Assembly: GCF_945957355.1 (NCBI RefSeq)
Contig: NZ_CAMFKM010000002.1
Span: 372,001 to 436,000, forward strand
DNA length: 64,000 nucleotides
From: an uncultured Reyranella sp.
Lineage (GTDB): Bacteria > Pseudomonadota > Alphaproteobacteria > Reyranellales > Reyranellaceae
Direction: 5' to 3'
Shown here: in pieces, positions 32,091 to 41,669 of the stretch
Layout of the letters: each line of letters starts with the position of its first letter
Position numbering within the stretch: position 1 is the first letter of the stretch
The notes under the pieces: model-generated
What the model was told of the DNA's origin: nothing
Seen by the model: the letters and a program-made list of their open reading frames with translations, nothing else
Databases searched by the model: none
Program-made: the position numbers and the translations under genes

Positions 32091-33935
32091 ATGGCCGAGG
32101 CGAGCAGCGGCAAGGGCAACCCGCCCGTCGCAGGGACGGTCAACATCGGCAACACCGCCTACAAGGTGATCGATCACGAATACGACGTGGTCGTCGTCGG
32201 CGCCGGCGGCGCCGGCCTTCGGGCGACGTTCGGCATGGCCAACAAGGGCTTCAAGACGGCTTGCATCACCAAGGTGTTCCCGACTCGCAGCCACACCGTG
32301 GCGGCGCAGGGCGGCATCTCGGCGGCGCTGGGCAACATGGGCCCGGACGACTGGCGCTGGCACATGTACGACACCGTCAAGGGCTCCGACTGGCTCGGCG
32401 ACCAGGACGCGATCGAATACATGTGCCGCGACGGCATCGGCGCGATCATCGAGCTCGAGCATTACGGCGTGCCGTTCAGCCGCACGCCCGAGGGCAAGAT
32501 CTACCAGCGCCCGTTCGGCGGCATGACCACGGAATTCGGCAAGGGCATCGCCCAGCGCACCTGCGCCGCGGCCGATCGTACCGGCCATGCGATCCTGCAC
32601 ACGCTCTACCAGCAGTCGCTGCGGAACCACGCCGAGTTCTTCGTCGAGTACTTCGCCCTCGACCTGATCATGGACGAAGGCGTCTGCCGCGGCGTCATGG
32701 CCTGGAACCTTGACGACGGCACCATCCATCGCTTCCGCGCCCACAAGGTGGTGCTGGGGACCGGCGGCTACGGCCGCGTCTACCAGACGGCGACCTCGGC
32801 CCACACCTGCACGGGCGACGGTGGCGCCATGGTGCTGCGCGCCGGCCTGCCGCTGCAGGATCTCGAGTTCGTGCAGTTCCATCCGACCGGTGTGTTCGGT
32901 GCGGGCTGCCTCATCACCGAGGGTGTGCGCGGCGAGGGCGGCTACGTCACCAACGCCAGCGGCGAGCGCTTCATGGAGCGCTATGCCCCGACGGCCAAGG
33001 ATCTGGCGTCGCGCGACGTCGTCAGCCGCTCGATGACCATCGAGATCCGCGAAGGCCGCGGCTGCGGCCCCAACAAGGATTACATCGAGCTGCACGTCGA
33101 GCATCTCGATCCGAAGATCATCCACGAGCGTCTGCCGGGCATCGCCGAGACCGCGCGCATCTTCGCCGGCGTCGACGTCACCCGCCAGCCGATCCCCATC
33201 CTGCCGACCTGCCACTACAACATGGGCGGCATCCCGGCGAACTATCACTGCGAAGTCATGACGGTGAAGGACGGCAATCCCAACACCGTCGTCCCCGGGC
33301 TGATGGCGCTGGGCGAGGCCGCCTCCGTCGGCGTCCACGGCGCCAACCGTCTCGGCTCGAACTCGCTGCTCGAACTGGTCGTGTTCGGCCGCTCGGCCGC
33401 CAATCGCGTCGCCGAGCAGATGACGCCAGGCCGGCCGCACAAGGACATGCCGCGCGCCGGAGAGGAGGCGATCGCCCGCCTCGACAAGGCGCGCCACGCC
33501 AACGGCGGCACGCCGACTGCCCAGCTGCGTGCCATGATGCAGAAGACCATGCAGAACGACTGCGCGGTGTTCCGCACGACCAAGACCCTCGAAGAGGGCT
33601 GCGTGAACATGGACAAGGTGTTCGCCGGCAAGGACGACATCAAGGTCAAGGACCGCTCGATGATCTGGAACTCCGACCTCATGGAGACCCTGGAGTTCGA
33701 GAACCTTATCCTTCAGGCGCAGGGCACGATCCGCTCGGCCGCCAACCGCCAGGAAAGCCGCGGCGCCCATGCGCACGAGGACTTTCCGAACCGCAACGAC
33801 AAGGACTGGCTGAAGCATACGGTCGTCTGGGTCGACGAGAAGACCGGCAAGACCCGCATCGACTACCGCCCGGTCAACCTGCAGCCGATGAGCAACGACG
33901 TCCAGTCGTTCCCGCCAAAAGCCCGCGTGTACTAA
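32091..33935 (+). CDS. sdhA: Succinate dehydrogenase flavoprotein subunit
   Basis: A 614-residue flavoprotein oxidising succinate to fumarate. FAD motifs [15 protein letters not shown] and [18 protein letters not shown] are present, the latter with the His that carries covalent FAD. Substrate-binding motifs [21 protein letters not shown] (in part) and [11 protein letters not shown] are intact. The length is normal for alphaproteobacterial SdhA. It lies third in the operon; sdhB follows 32 bp later. Confidence 0.97.
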   Translation: MAEASSGKGNPPVAGTVNIGNTAYKVIDHEYDVVVVGAGGAGLRATFGMANKGFKTACITKVFPTRSHTVAAQGGISAALGNMGPDDWRWHMYDTVKGSDWLGDQDAIEYMCRDGIGAIIELEHYGVPFSRTPEGKIYQRPFGGMTTEFGKGIAQRTCAAADRTGHAILHTLYQQSLRNHAEFFVEYFALDLIMDEGVCRGVMAWNLDDGTIHRFRAHKVVLGTGGYGRVYQTATSAHTCTGDGGAMVLRAGLPLQDLEFVQFHPTGVFGAGCLITEGVRGEGGYVTNASGERFMERYAPTAKDLASRDVVSRSMTIEIREGRGCGPNKDYIELHVEHLDPKIIHERLPGIAETARIFAGVDVTRQPIPILPTCHYNMGGIPANYHCEVMTVKDGNPNTVVPGLMALGEAASVGVHGANRLGSNSLLELVVFGRSAANRVAEQMTPGRPHKDMPRAGEEAIARLDKARHANGGTPTAQLRAMMQKTMQNDCAVFRTTKTLEEGCVNMDKVFAGKDDIKVKDRSMIWNSDLMETLEFENLILQAQGTIRSAANRQESRGAHAHEDFPNRNDKDWLKHTVVWVDEKTGKTRIDYRPVNLQPMSNDVQSFPPKARVY

Positions 33936-33967
33936 CCGCCCGCGTGAACTGAGTTCGAGAGGACGAC

Positions 33968-34747
33968 ATGGCCGAGTTCACTCTTCCCGCCAATTCCAAG
34001 GTCGGCGTCGGCGAGACCCACAAGGCTCCGGCAGGCGCCAAGAACATCCGGAAGTTCAAGATCTACCGCTGGACCCCGGAAGACGGAAAGAACCCGACGG
34101 TCGACACCTATGAAGTCGACATGGACACGTGCGGGCCGATGGTTCTCGACGCGCTGATCAAGATCAAGAACGAGATGGACAGCACGCTCACCTTCCGGCG
34201 TTCGTGCCGCGAGGGGGTGTGCGGCTCGTGCGCCATGAACATCGACGGCACCAACACGCTGGCCTGCACCAAGTTCATCGACGACGTGAAGGGCGACATC
34301 AAGATCTACCCGCTGCCGCACATGCCGGTGGTGCGCGACCTGGTGCCCGACCTCAACGTGCCCTACGCCCAGTTGAGCTCGATCGAGCCGTGGTTGAAGT
34401 CGACCACCCAGCCGCCGACGCGCGAGCGCCTGCAGTCGCCGGAGGAGCGGGCCAAGCTCGACGGCCTGTGGGAGTGCATCCTGTGCTTCTGCTGCTCGAC
34501 CTCGTGCCCCAGCTACTGGTGGAACGGCGATCGTTACCTGGGGCCGGCCATCCTGCTGCAGGCCTATCGCTGGATCGCCGACAGCCGCGACGAGGCCAAG
34601 GGTGAGCGTCTCGACCAGCTCGAGGACCCGTTCCGGCTGTATCGCTGCCACACGATCATGAACTGCACCAAGACCTGCCCGAAGAGCCTCAATCCGGCGA
34701 AGGCGATCGCCGAGATCAAGAAGCTGATGGTCGAACGCACGATCTAG
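33968..34747 (+). CDS. sdhB: Succinate dehydrogenase iron-sulfur subunit
   Basis: A 259-residue protein carrying three clusters: the 2Fe-2S motif [13 protein letters not shown], then [16 protein letters not shown] for 4Fe-4S, and [17 protein letters not shown] for 3Fe-4S. It relays electrons from FADH2 in SdhA to quinone at SdhCD. It closes the sdh operon; an unrelated amino-acid receptor gene follows after 55 bp with its own promoter-like sequence. Confidence 0.97.
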   Translation: MAEFTLPANSKVGVGETHKAPAGAKNIRKFKIYRWTPEDGKNPTVDTYEVDMDTCGPMVLDALIKIKNEMDSTLTFRRSCREGVCGSCAMNIDGTNTLACTKFIDDVKGDIKIYPLPHMPVVRDLVPDLNVPYAQLSSIEPWLKSTTQPPTRERLQSPEERAKLDGLWECILCFCCSTSCPSYWWNGDRYLGPAILLQAYRWIADSRDEAKGERLDQLEDPFRLYRCHTIMNCTKTCPKSLNPAKAIAEIKKLMVERTI

Positions 34748-34748
34748 A

Positions 34749-34764
34749 CGGCTCATCTTTTGCT
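34749..34764 (+). promoter_or_regulatory. Sigma-54-like element upstream of the amino-acid receptor gene
   Basis: CGGCTCA, TCTT, TTGCT (34749-34764) keeps the GG-N10-GC spacing and a full TTGCT -12 box, but only 4 of 7 bases of the -24 box. Predicted start about 34775; leader about 28 nt. Weak on its own; noted because aap-type systems are nitrogen-regulated in rhizobia. Confidence 0.25.
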
Positions 34765-34802
34765 ATGCTGGGGCCACCGGGGACAGACAGGGGGCTTCAG
34801 CA

Positions 34803-35831
34803 ATGTCATTCAAATCCATCACCATATCCGCCACGCTTGCCGGCATGGCGGCGTTCGCCGCGGGACCGGCCTCGGCCGGACAGACCTTCGACGCGGTCAA
34901 GGCCAAGGGCTTCGTCCAGTGCGCCGTGAACACCGGCCTGGCGGGTTTCTCCTTCGCCGACAGCCAGGGCAAGTGGACGGGCCTCGACGTCGATCTCTGC
35001 AAGGCCATCGCTGCGGCGATGTTCGGCGACGCCGAGAAGGTCAAGTTCACCCCGACCACCGCCCAGCAGCGCTTCGTCGCCCTGCAGTCGGGCGAGGTCG
35101 ACGTCATCACCCGCAACGCGACGCAGACGCTGCTGCGCGACACCTCGCTCGGCTTCAACATCGCGGGCGTCAATTTCTACGACGGCCAGGGCTTCATCGT
35201 GCCGGCCAAGAGCAACATCAAGAGCGCCAAGGAGCTGAACGGCGCCACGATCTGCGTGCAGCCGGGCACCACGACCGAGCTCAACCTCGCGGACTATTTC
35301 CGCAAGAACAAGATGACCTTCAAGCCGGTGCTGATCGAGAAGCTCGACGAGCTGCTGCAGGCCTATGCCGCCGGCCGCTGCGACGCCTACACGACCGACG
35401 CGTCGGGTCTCGCCGCGGTGCGTGCCGGCCAGCTCGCCGGCAAGGGCGAGCATGTCATCCTGCCCGAGCGCATCTCCAAGGAGCCGCTCGGCCCGATCGT
35501 GCGCCATGGCGACGACCAGTGGTTCGATCTCGTGAAATGGACCCTGATGGGCATGATCGAGGCCGAGGAAATGGGCATCAGCTCGAAGAACGTCGACGAG
35601 ATGATGAAGAGCGACGATCCCGCCGTGAAGCGCTTCCTTGGCGTCACGCCGGGCTTCGGCAAGGCCGTCGGCGTCGACGAGAAGTGGATGTACAACGTCA
35701 TCAAGCAGGTCGGTAACTACGGCGAAAGCTACGACCGCCATGTCGGCCCGGCCACGCCGCTCAAGCTCGAGCGTGGCCAGAACGCGCTGTGGACCAACGG
35801 CGGCCTGCTCTACGCGATCCCGTTCCGCTAG
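34803..35831 (+). CDS. General L-amino acid ABC transporter substrate-binding protein (AapJ/BztA-like)
   Basis: A 342-residue periplasmic receptor with a signal peptide of about 25 residues (cleavage near ASAGQTF). The mature start TFDAVKAKGFVQCAVNTGLAGFS, LDVDLCKAIAAAMFGD, VDVITRNATQTLLRD and GQGFIVPAKS match AapJ/BztA, which bind a broad range of L-amino acids. The permease and ATPase genes (aapQMP) do not follow; instead a convergent hydrolase lies beyond a large palindrome, so it is an orphan receptor or works with distant partners. Confidence 0.93.
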   Translation: MSFKSITISATLAGMAAFAAGPASAGQTFDAVKAKGFVQCAVNTGLAGFSFADSQGKWTGLDVDLCKAIAAAMFGDAEKVKFTPTTAQQRFVALQSGEVDVITRNATQTLLRDTSLGFNIAGVNFYDGQGFIVPAKSNIKSAKELNGATICVQPGTTTELNLADYFRKNKMTFKPVLIEKLDELLQAYAAGRCDAYTTDASGLAAVRAGQLAGKGEHVILPERISKEPLGPIVRHGDDQWFDLVKWTLMGMIEAEEMGISSKNVDEMMKSDDPAVKRFLGVTPGFGKAVGVDEKWMYNVIKQVGNYGESYDRHVGPATPLKLERGQNALWTNGGLLYAIPFR

Positions 35832-35839
35832 GAATCAAG

Positions 35840-35874
35840 CTCTTCCCCTTTGCGGAATCCGCAAAGGGGAAGAG
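35840..35874. repeat. Perfect 17-bp inverted repeat between convergent genes
   Basis: CTCTTCCCCTTTGCGGA (35840-35856), one A, and its exact complement (35858-35874). It lies between two convergent stops. There is no T tail, so it could be a bidirectional RNA-stabilising hairpin, a Rho-assisted terminator, or a REP-like element. Confidence 0.85.
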
Positions 35875-35883
35875 TCCGAAGGC

Positions 35884-37488
35884 TCAATCCTCGCGATCGA
35901 ACCGCATCTTCTTGATACGGCCGGTCGAGACTTCGAGCGCGGCGATCGCACCGTCGCGGTCGCGGACCAGATGGGCGAGCTGGGTGGCCTTGATCCAGCT
36001 GCCCGGCGATTCCAGCTCCACCGTGTCGGCGTCGAGACCGCGCACGATCCACGGCGCGCCGCCGGAGATCAGCGGTCCGCCGACGTCCATCTTCCAGTCC
36101 TTGCCGTCGCGGGTGATGCGCCACACGGCGGCACAGTCGGACGAGACGTAGGTTCCGGCGAGGTCGGTCGGCACGGCTGCGCGCTTGCCCACTTTCGTGA
36201 AGGTGAGCACGCGCCCCGCGCCGAGATTCACCTTCATCGTGCCCTTCGGACCGGGCTTCAGCGCGAACTCGTAGGAACCGCGTTCCGCCGCCAGCCAGCC
36301 GCCGGCGCGGCGGCCGAGCGCGAAGGGCAGGCCGTTCTGCGTCACGGTCGCCTCGCCGTTGCGCCACGCCAGGTCGAACAGCGACGGCTCCTGCGCATTG
36401 AACCAGGTCCCGGCGAGCGGCTTGATCTCGGCCTGCGTGATCGCGGGCAGGGCGGGCTTCATATTCCTGTTGTCTTCGAGAGCCAGCGCCGCAATGACGC
36501 GGGCGCGCCGCCACGGATCGATGCTGCCCAGGTTGGCGATCACCACCACCGTGAGGCCGGCCCTCGGCACGCGCAGGAATTCGGTGCGGAAGCCCGGCCA
36601 CAGGCCGCCGTGACCCACCGTCTGCAGGCCGCGCAGCTCCTCGACGGCGACACCGCGGCGGTAGTTGTTGGCGTGGCCGCCGGTGAGGCCGGCGATGGCT
36701 GTGAGCTGCGCGGGGATCGTCTTGCCGAGGATTGGCTTGTCGAAATGCCGGCTCCAGATCAACAGGTCCTCGACGGTCGAGGTGAGTCCGCCTTCGCCGC
36801 CCTGCGGATAGGCATGCGCGGCGCGACGGAAACCCTGCTCGGCGTCGCCGAGATAGCCGGTGGCGAGGTTCGGGATCACCGCATCGATTTCGGCCACCAG
36901 CGAGGTCTGCGCCATGCCGAGCGGCTTGAAGATGCGTTCGGCCAGCAGGTCGCCCAGCTTCTTCTTCGCCAGCTTCTCGACGATCAGGCCCAGCAGCAGG
37001 AAGTTGGTGTTGCTGTAGAGGAAGCGGCTGCCCGGTGCGAAATTGAGGTGGCGGTTGCGCGTGCAGGCGTCGAACAGATCCTCGGGGCGCGCCGGCCTGT
37101 CGAGCCCGTGGCCGCCCAGCCGCAGCAGCTCGAGGAAGTCGGGCAGGCCGCTCGAATTGCGCATCATCTGGTCGACCGTCACCGGCAGCGGCGGCAGCTC
37201 GGGCAGGTATTTGTGCGGCGGATCGGACAGCTTCAGCCTGCCTTCGGCGGCCAGCATCAGGGCTGCCGTCACCGTGAACTGCTTGCTCACCGAGGCGATG
37301 CGGAAGCGTGTGTCGGGCCGGATCGGGACACCCAGTTCGATACTGGCCAGGCCGAAACCCTTGCAGAACTCGATCTCGCCATCGCGCATCACGCCGACGA
37401 CGGAGCCCGGCGATCCGGGCTTGGTGTAGGGGGCAAACAGCGCGTTGACGCGGCGTTCGAAGACGGTGGATTCAATCGCTTTCGGCAT
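35884..37488 (-). CDS. S12 family serine hydrolase (beta-lactamase/D-aminopeptidase-like) with C-terminal beta domains
   Basis: A 534-residue penicillin-recognising enzyme. Catalytic motifs are S66-V-S-K69 (SxxK), YSN in FLYSNTNFLLLG, and HGG in TVGHGGLWPGF, which replaces KTG as in D-aminopeptidase and class C-type esterases. After the catalytic domain (about 1-330) comes a 200-residue beta-rich extension (AGTWFNAQEPSLFDL; KRAAVPTDLAGTYVSSD), like the B and C domains of Ochrobactrum D-aminopeptidase. There is no signal peptide, so it is probably cytoplasmic and acts on D-amino-acid peptides or esters. Confidence 0.85.
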   Translation of the reverse strand: MPKAIESTVFERRVNALFAPYTKPGSPGSVVGVMRDGEIEFCKGFGLASIELGVPIRPDTRFRIASVSKQFTVTAALMLAAEGRLKLSDPPHKYLPELPPLPVTVDQMMRNSSGLPDFLELLRLGGHGLDRPARPEDLFDACTRNRHLNFAPGSRFLYSNTNFLLLGLIVEKLAKKKLGDLLAERIFKPLGMAQTSLVAEIDAVIPNLATGYLGDAEQGFRRAAHAYPQGGEGGLTSTVEDLLIWSRHFDKPILGKTIPAQLTAIAGLTGGHANNYRRGVAVEELRGLQTVGHGGLWPGFRTEFLRVPRAGLTVVVIANLGSIDPWRRARVIAALALEDNRNMKPALPAITQAEIKPLAGTWFNAQEPSLFDLAWRNGEATVTQNGLPFALGRRAGGWLAAERGSYEFALKPGPKGTMKVNLGAGRVLTFTKVGKRAAVPTDLAGTYVSSDCAAVWRITRDGKDWKMDVGGPLISGGAPWIVRGLDADTVELESPGSWIKATQLAHLVRDRDGAIAALEVSTGRIKKMRFDRED

Positions 37489-37569
37489 GAGGATCAGTCA
37501 ATCGAAGCGGCTCGCCCTTGTAAAGGCGAGGCGTTAGGGTCGCGGCACATGCCGGAGGAAATGCGCGCG

Positions 37570-38379
37570 ATGGACCGTCAGTTCGTGAATATCGAGAAGG
37601 GCCTGGGGCCGCAGGGGCGCATCGCCGTCGTGCGTTTCGACCGCGGCGACAACATCAATGCGCTGAGCCAGCAGGCGATGCGCGAACTGCGCGACGTGCC
37701 GCGCGAGTTCGAGGACGATCTCGAAACCTCGGTCGTGATCCTGACGGGCTCGGCCCGGGCCTTCTCCGCCGGCTTCGACCTCAAGGATGGCGACGGCCGT
37801 GCCCGCGACGGTCTGCCGATCGGCGAGCGCATCCATCGCCAGCGGCTGGGGCCGAAGATGTGCAAGGCGTGGCAGGACATGGACCAGGTGACGATCGCCG
37901 CCATCGAAGGCCATTGCATCGGCGGCGGCGCGGCGCTCGTCGTGTCGCTCGACTTCCGCACCTGCGGCCGCTCGGCGCATTTCCGCATTCCCGAGGTCGA
38001 GCTCGGCATGAACATGAGCTGGGGCTCGATCCCGCGCATGCTGGCGCTGATGGGTCCGGCCCGCACCAAGCAGGCGGTGATCCTGGCGTCCGACCGGATC
38101 GGCGCGGCGGAGGCGCTGGACTGGGGACTGGTCGAGAACGTCGTGGAGGACGGACAGGCGCTCGCCGCGTCGATGGAATTCGCCGGGCGCATCGCGCGCC
38201 AGCCACCGATCCCGGTGCGCATGAGCAAGGCGTCGGTCAACCGTCTCGCCCATGCCCTCGACGATCTCGCTGCGCACATGGATGCGGACCAGAATGTGCT
38301 GACGGGTCTTACCGAGGACTACAAGGAAGGCACGTCCGCCTTCCGCGAGAAGCGCAAGCCCTCTTTCAGGGGGCGTTGA
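37570..38379 (+). CDS. Enoyl-CoA hydratase/isomerase family protein
   Basis: About 269 residues of crotonase fold. SARAFSAGFDLKDGDG gives the first oxyanion-hole segment, AIEGHCIGGGAALVVSLDFR the second, and RIPEVELGMNMSWGSIPRM holds the usual catalytic glutamate position. The substrate is unknown. Three in-frame ATGs (37549, 37561, 37570) compete; I chose 37570 because GGAGG (37554-37558) lies 11 nt upstream, but 37549 is possible. Upstream is the divergent S12 hydrolase. Confidence 0.9.
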   Translation: MDRQFVNIEKGLGPQGRIAVVRFDRGDNINALSQQAMRELRDVPREFEDDLETSVVILTGSARAFSAGFDLKDGDGRARDGLPIGERIHRQRLGPKMCKAWQDMDQVTIAAIEGHCIGGGAALVVSLDFRTCGRSAHFRIPEVELGMNMSWGSIPRMLALMGPARTKQAVILASDRIGAAEALDWGLVENVVEDGQALAASMEFAGRIARQPPIPVRMSKASVNRLAHALDDLAAHMDADQNVLTGLTEDYKEGTSAFREKRKPSFRGR

Positions 38380-38464
38380 GCCGGGAGCGCGTCATTGCCG
38401 CGGCATCTATACTTATTGCACTCCGTTGCGCCGAATGGACGGAATACTTGACCGAGGCAGCGAC

Positions 38465-40639
38465 ATGAATCCCGGGCGCATACTTGCCTATCTGCGGCCG
38501 AAGGGCTGGCGCCTGCAATTCAGCATCGGCGCCATCTTCGCCATCCTGGTCACGCCGTCGATCGCCGGGTTGATCTACTGGTCCTATGATACTTCCTTGG
38601 CCCTAATCAGCCAATATGCGGAACGCGACGTCAAGAATGCGGCCGAGGACGCCAAGAACACGATGGCCGCGCCGCTCCGGCGGTTTGCCGATTCCGTCCT
38701 GATTGCGGCACAGGTCGAGGCGGCGATGCCGGGCTTTCTGCGCGGCCCGGATTCGGACCGTATGATGATCCAGGAGCTCCGTAATAGCCCCGGCCTGACG
38801 AGTTACTATGTCGGCTTTGCAGATGGCTCCTTCCGGCAGATGCAGCGGGTCGCGCTGGGAGCCAAGGTGAGCGGCATCACGCCGCCGGCCGAGACGCGCT
38901 TCGCGTCCCGGATGATCGACCGGTCCTCGGGTGATGTCGCCCTCGATCGATATGTCTTCCTGGATGCCGAGGCGCGGCGTCTCGGCGACGGCTCCGCCGG
39001 GCCCACGACCTACGATGCCCGACAGCGTTCCTTCTGGCGCCTCGCCGAGCGGCTCAAATCCGACCGGACGCAATCCGCCGTGGCGATCGCCGATCCCTAT
39101 GTCATCGGCAGCGTCGGCAAGTTTGGCATGTCGGTGTCGGCGCCGGTCGTGCGCAACGGGCAGCTCGTGGCGGCGGTGGCGACGAACTTCACCCTTGATC
39201 GGGTGTCCCAGTACCTGCAGGCCCATCCTGCGAGTGCGAATGCCACGACCTTGGTGGTGTCGCGCGATGGTACGGTCATCGTCCACCCGGACCCCGCCGA
39301 GATGGCGGATCGGAAGGGCGACGAGATCGTGTCGCGGCGTGTCGGCGATATCTCCAACGCCGCGGTTCGCGCCGCCTTCGCCCGGCGCAGCGAGCTGAAG
39401 AGCGACTACTTCACGTTCACGGCGCTTTCGGACGGTGCCGAATATGTGGCGCTCTTCGTGCCCTTCCTTGCCGAGTTCGGGAAACCCTGGGAAATCGTGA
39501 TCGTGGCGCCGACCGACGACTTCATCGGGCCGCTGCGCCGGAACAATCGATTGATGGCTATAGTCGGTACGGCGGTGATCGTCGTCCTGCTGCTTCTCAT
39601 CAGCGGCTTCGCGCGGCTGATCTCGCGCCCCCTGGTCGGCCTGGTCCGCGAGATCCGTACCATCGAGAGATTCTCGCTGGATACGGAGGTCCGGCTTTCG
39701 TCGAATATCAGGGAAGTGAAGCAGCTCATCGCAGCGACGCAGATGATGAAGACGGCGCTGCGGGCCTTCACCGCCTACGTGCCGCGCGAGGTCGTCCGGG
39801 GCCTGCTGCTTTCCGGCCGGCCGATCGAGCTCGGCGGGCGCAGCAGTCACCTCACCATCATGTTCACCGATCTGGAAGCCTTCTCGACGCTGGCGGAGAA
39901 CAGTCCGGCGCGAGCTCTCCTGGATCAGGTTTCGACCTACCTGGGCATGGTCACGCACGCGGTGAACGAGACGTCGGGTTCGGTCGACAAGTTCATCGGC
40001 GATTCGGTTATGGCCTTCTGGGGCGCGCCGTTGGCCGATGACGACCACGCCTATCATGCCTGCGTTGCCGCCGTGCATGCCAAGCGCCGGCTGGCCGCGC
40101 AGAACGTGCTTTGGCAGGAGAAGGGGAGTCCTGAGCTGCGCATGCGGGTCGGCATCCACAGCGACGCCGTGCTGGTCGGAAACGTCGGCTCGATGGAGCG
40201 CATGAGCTATACCGTCATGGGTGACGGTGTGAACATCGCCGCCCGACTGGAGGGCATCAACAAGCAGTTCGGGACCGCGATCTGCGTCAGCCACTCGGTG
40301 TTCCGCGAGTGCGGCGAGCGGTTGTGGCTGCGGCCGATCGATCAGGTTGCCGTCAAGGGACGGCGTGGCGGTATTCTCATCTATGAGCTGCTGGCGATAC
40401 GCGGCGGGGAAGCCGATCTTGCGGCGTCACCGGCAGAGCAGGAGATCTGCCGACGCACCGCCGAGGCCTACGCCCTCATGGCGGAAGGCGACCTTGCGAC
40501 GGCGGCCCGCGCCTACGACGACATTGCGAGGACCTTCAACGATCCGTTGGCCGTGGAGATGGGGCGACGCTGTCGTGAGGGAAGGCCGAGCGCTCAGTTG
40601 ATCGAGGTGTCGGAGAACGCGAAAGTCCAACCCGGCTGA
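38465..40639 (+). CDS. Membrane-anchored class III adenylate cyclase with extracytoplasmic Cache sensor
   Basis: A 724-residue receptor cyclase. TM1 lies at about 17-41, a periplasmic Cache-like sensor at about 45-355 (SYYVGFADGSFRQM; TLVVSRDGTVIVHPDP), TM2 at about 362-385, a HAMP-like linker (ISRPLVGLVREIRTIERF) and a cyclase domain at about 460-650. Metal aspartates are in IMFTDLEAFS and FIGDSVMAFWGAP, the transition-state N and R in NIAARLEG, and the substrate-specifying K (VDKFIG) and D (VMGDGVN) point to ATP. GAGG lies 7 nt before ATG 38465. It should make cAMP in response to an external ligand. Confidence 0.92.
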   Translation: MNPGRILAYLRPKGWRLQFSIGAIFAILVTPSIAGLIYWSYDTSLALISQYAERDVKNAAEDAKNTMAAPLRRFADSVLIAAQVEAAMPGFLRGPDSDRMMIQELRNSPGLTSYYVGFADGSFRQMQRVALGAKVSGITPPAETRFASRMIDRSSGDVALDRYVFLDAEARRLGDGSAGPTTYDARQRSFWRLAERLKSDRTQSAVAIADPYVIGSVGKFGMSVSAPVVRNGQLVAAVATNFTLDRVSQYLQAHPASANATTLVVSRDGTVIVHPDPAEMADRKGDEIVSRRVGDISNAAVRAAFARRSELKSDYFTFTALSDGAEYVALFVPFLAEFGKPWEIVIVAPTDDFIGPLRRNNRLMAIVGTAVIVVLLLLISGFARLISRPLVGLVREIRTIERFSLDTEVRLSSNIREVKQLIAATQMMKTALRAFTAYVPREVVRGLLLSGRPIELGGRSSHLTIMFTDLEAFSTLAENSPARALLDQVSTYLGMVTHAVNETSGSVDKFIGDSVMAFWGAPLADDDHAYHACVAAVHAKRRLAAQNVLWQEKGSPELRMRVGIHSDAVLVGNVGSMERMSYTVMGDGVNIAARLEGINKQFGTAICVSHSVFRECGERLWLRPIDQVAVKGRRGGILIYELLAIRGGEADLAASPAEQEICRRTAEAYALMAEGDLATAARAYDDIARTFNDPLAVEMGRRCREGRPSAQLIEVSENAKVQPG

Positions 40640-40679
40640 TCTTTCGTTTCCGGCGCTGACTCCTCCAGCGGCCTGTTTG

Positions 40680-40868
40680 CTAGAACTTCCGCGTCGGCAA
40701 CTGGTCGACGATGGCCTGGCGCGCGGGGTCGTCGAGCATCGCCCAGCGGCCGATCTCCTCGATGGTGCGCCTGCAGCCAAGGCAGAAGCCGCTCTTCTGG
40801 TCGAGCTTGCAGATGCCGATACAGGGCGACATCACGCGACGGACCGCGGATGTTGGCGACGACGTCAT
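40680..40868 (-). CDS. DUF1289 family protein
   Basis: A 62-residue protein with the DUF1289 cysteine pattern: SPCIGICKLDQKSGFCLGCRRT (in part), then EEIGRWAMLDD. The four cysteines could bind zinc or an iron-sulfur cluster; no function is established. It lies 7 bp after the phaR stop on the same strand, so it is probably co-transcribed with phaR. Confidence 0.88.
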   Translation of the reverse strand: MTSSPTSAVRRVMSPCIGICKLDQKSGFCLGCRRTIEEIGRWAMLDDPARQAIVDQLPTRKF

Positions 40869-40875
40869 GGCGCCG

Positions 40876-41526
40876 TCAGGGCTTCTTGCCGAGTTCCGCG
40901 AGCTGGTTCTGCAACTCGTCGAGCTTGCGCTTCAGGTCGTCGATCGCGGTGTCGCCGGAGGGCGCCGAGGTCTCCGGCTTGGCCGGCTCGTGGCCGTTGG
41001 CCGCCGCCGGCGTGGAGGCCTGCCCACCGGGAGGCTGGCTGCCGGGCGCGGTGCCGAACGGGTTGAACATGCGCATGGCGTTCTCGAACATCGCCATGTT
41101 CTGCTTGCCCATCGACTCGAACTGCTGGAACGGATTGAAGCCGAAGGCATTCTGCATGTAGCGCCGCATCTGGTCCTGATTGCGCGCGAACTGGGTCATC
41201 GACATTTCAAGGTACTGCGGCACCACGCCCTGCAGGCTGTCGCCGTAGAAGGAGATGAGCTGTCGCAGGAACGGGATCGGCAGCAACGTCTGGCCGCCCT
41301 TGCTCTCTTCCTCGAAGATGATCTGCGTCAGCACCGAGCGCGTGATCTCGTCGCCGGTCTTGGCGTCGTAGACGACGAAGTCGGTCTTGTCCTTCACCAT
41401 CTGCGATAGATGGTCGAGCGTCACATAGGCCGAGGTCGCGGTATTGTAGAGCCGCCGGTTCGCGTACTTCTTGATCACCACAGGCGCCGCTTTCGGTCCG
41501 CCTTCGGGTACTGCCTGATCGGCCAT
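40876..41526 (-). CDS. phaR: Polyhydroxyalkanoate synthesis repressor PhaR
   Basis: A 216-residue regulator. The N-terminal PHB/PHA accumulation DNA-binding domain is unmistakable: VIKKYANRRLYNTATSAYVTL, VYDAKTGDEITRSVLTQIIFEEE (in part). The middle is helical and the C-terminus (about 150-216) is a proline/alanine linker ending in a coiled coil (IDDLKRKLDELQNQLAEL). PhaR binds nascent PHA granules and thereby releases phasin and PHA genes. It is divergent from the PhaC-like locus, and TGC-rich sequence between the two may be its operator. Confidence 0.96.
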   Translation of the reverse strand: MADQAVPEGGPKAAPVVIKKYANRRLYNTATSAYVTLDHLSQMVKDKTDFVVYDAKTGDEITRSVLTQIIFEEESKGGQTLLPIPFLRQLISFYGDSLQGVVPQYLEMSMTQFARNQDQMRRYMQNAFGFNPFQQFESMGKQNMAMFENAMRMFNPFGTAPGSQPPGGQASTPAAANGHEPAKPETSAPSGDTAIDDLKRKLDELQNQLAELGKKP

Positions 41527-41634
41527 TACGCTTCGCTCCTCTAGCTCCCGCGCGCGGTGAACGCTCGTTTACTGGGATTGGTCACCTTAGCGCCGATGCC
41601 GCAGTGCGACAAGGCAGGCTTTGCTCACGCGAAA

Positions 41635-41645
41635 GCAGCGTCTGC
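41635..41645. promoter_or_regulatory. TGC-rich palindrome, possible PhaR operator
   Basis: GCAG-CGT-CTGC is a perfect inverted repeat in the phaR/phaC intergenic region, which also contains other TGC/GCA words. PhaR proteins of Paracoccus are known to bind TGC-rich sequence. A TATACT box (41658-41663) lies 12 bp downstream, so binding could block the rightward promoter. Confidence 0.35.
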
Positions 41646-41669
41646 GCATCGATGCGTTATACTATGTGG

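Noticed and set aside
31833..33818. Open minus-strand frame of 661 codons opposite sdhD and sdhA
   Set aside because: Fully antisense to sdhA; composition typical of a codon-position artefact.
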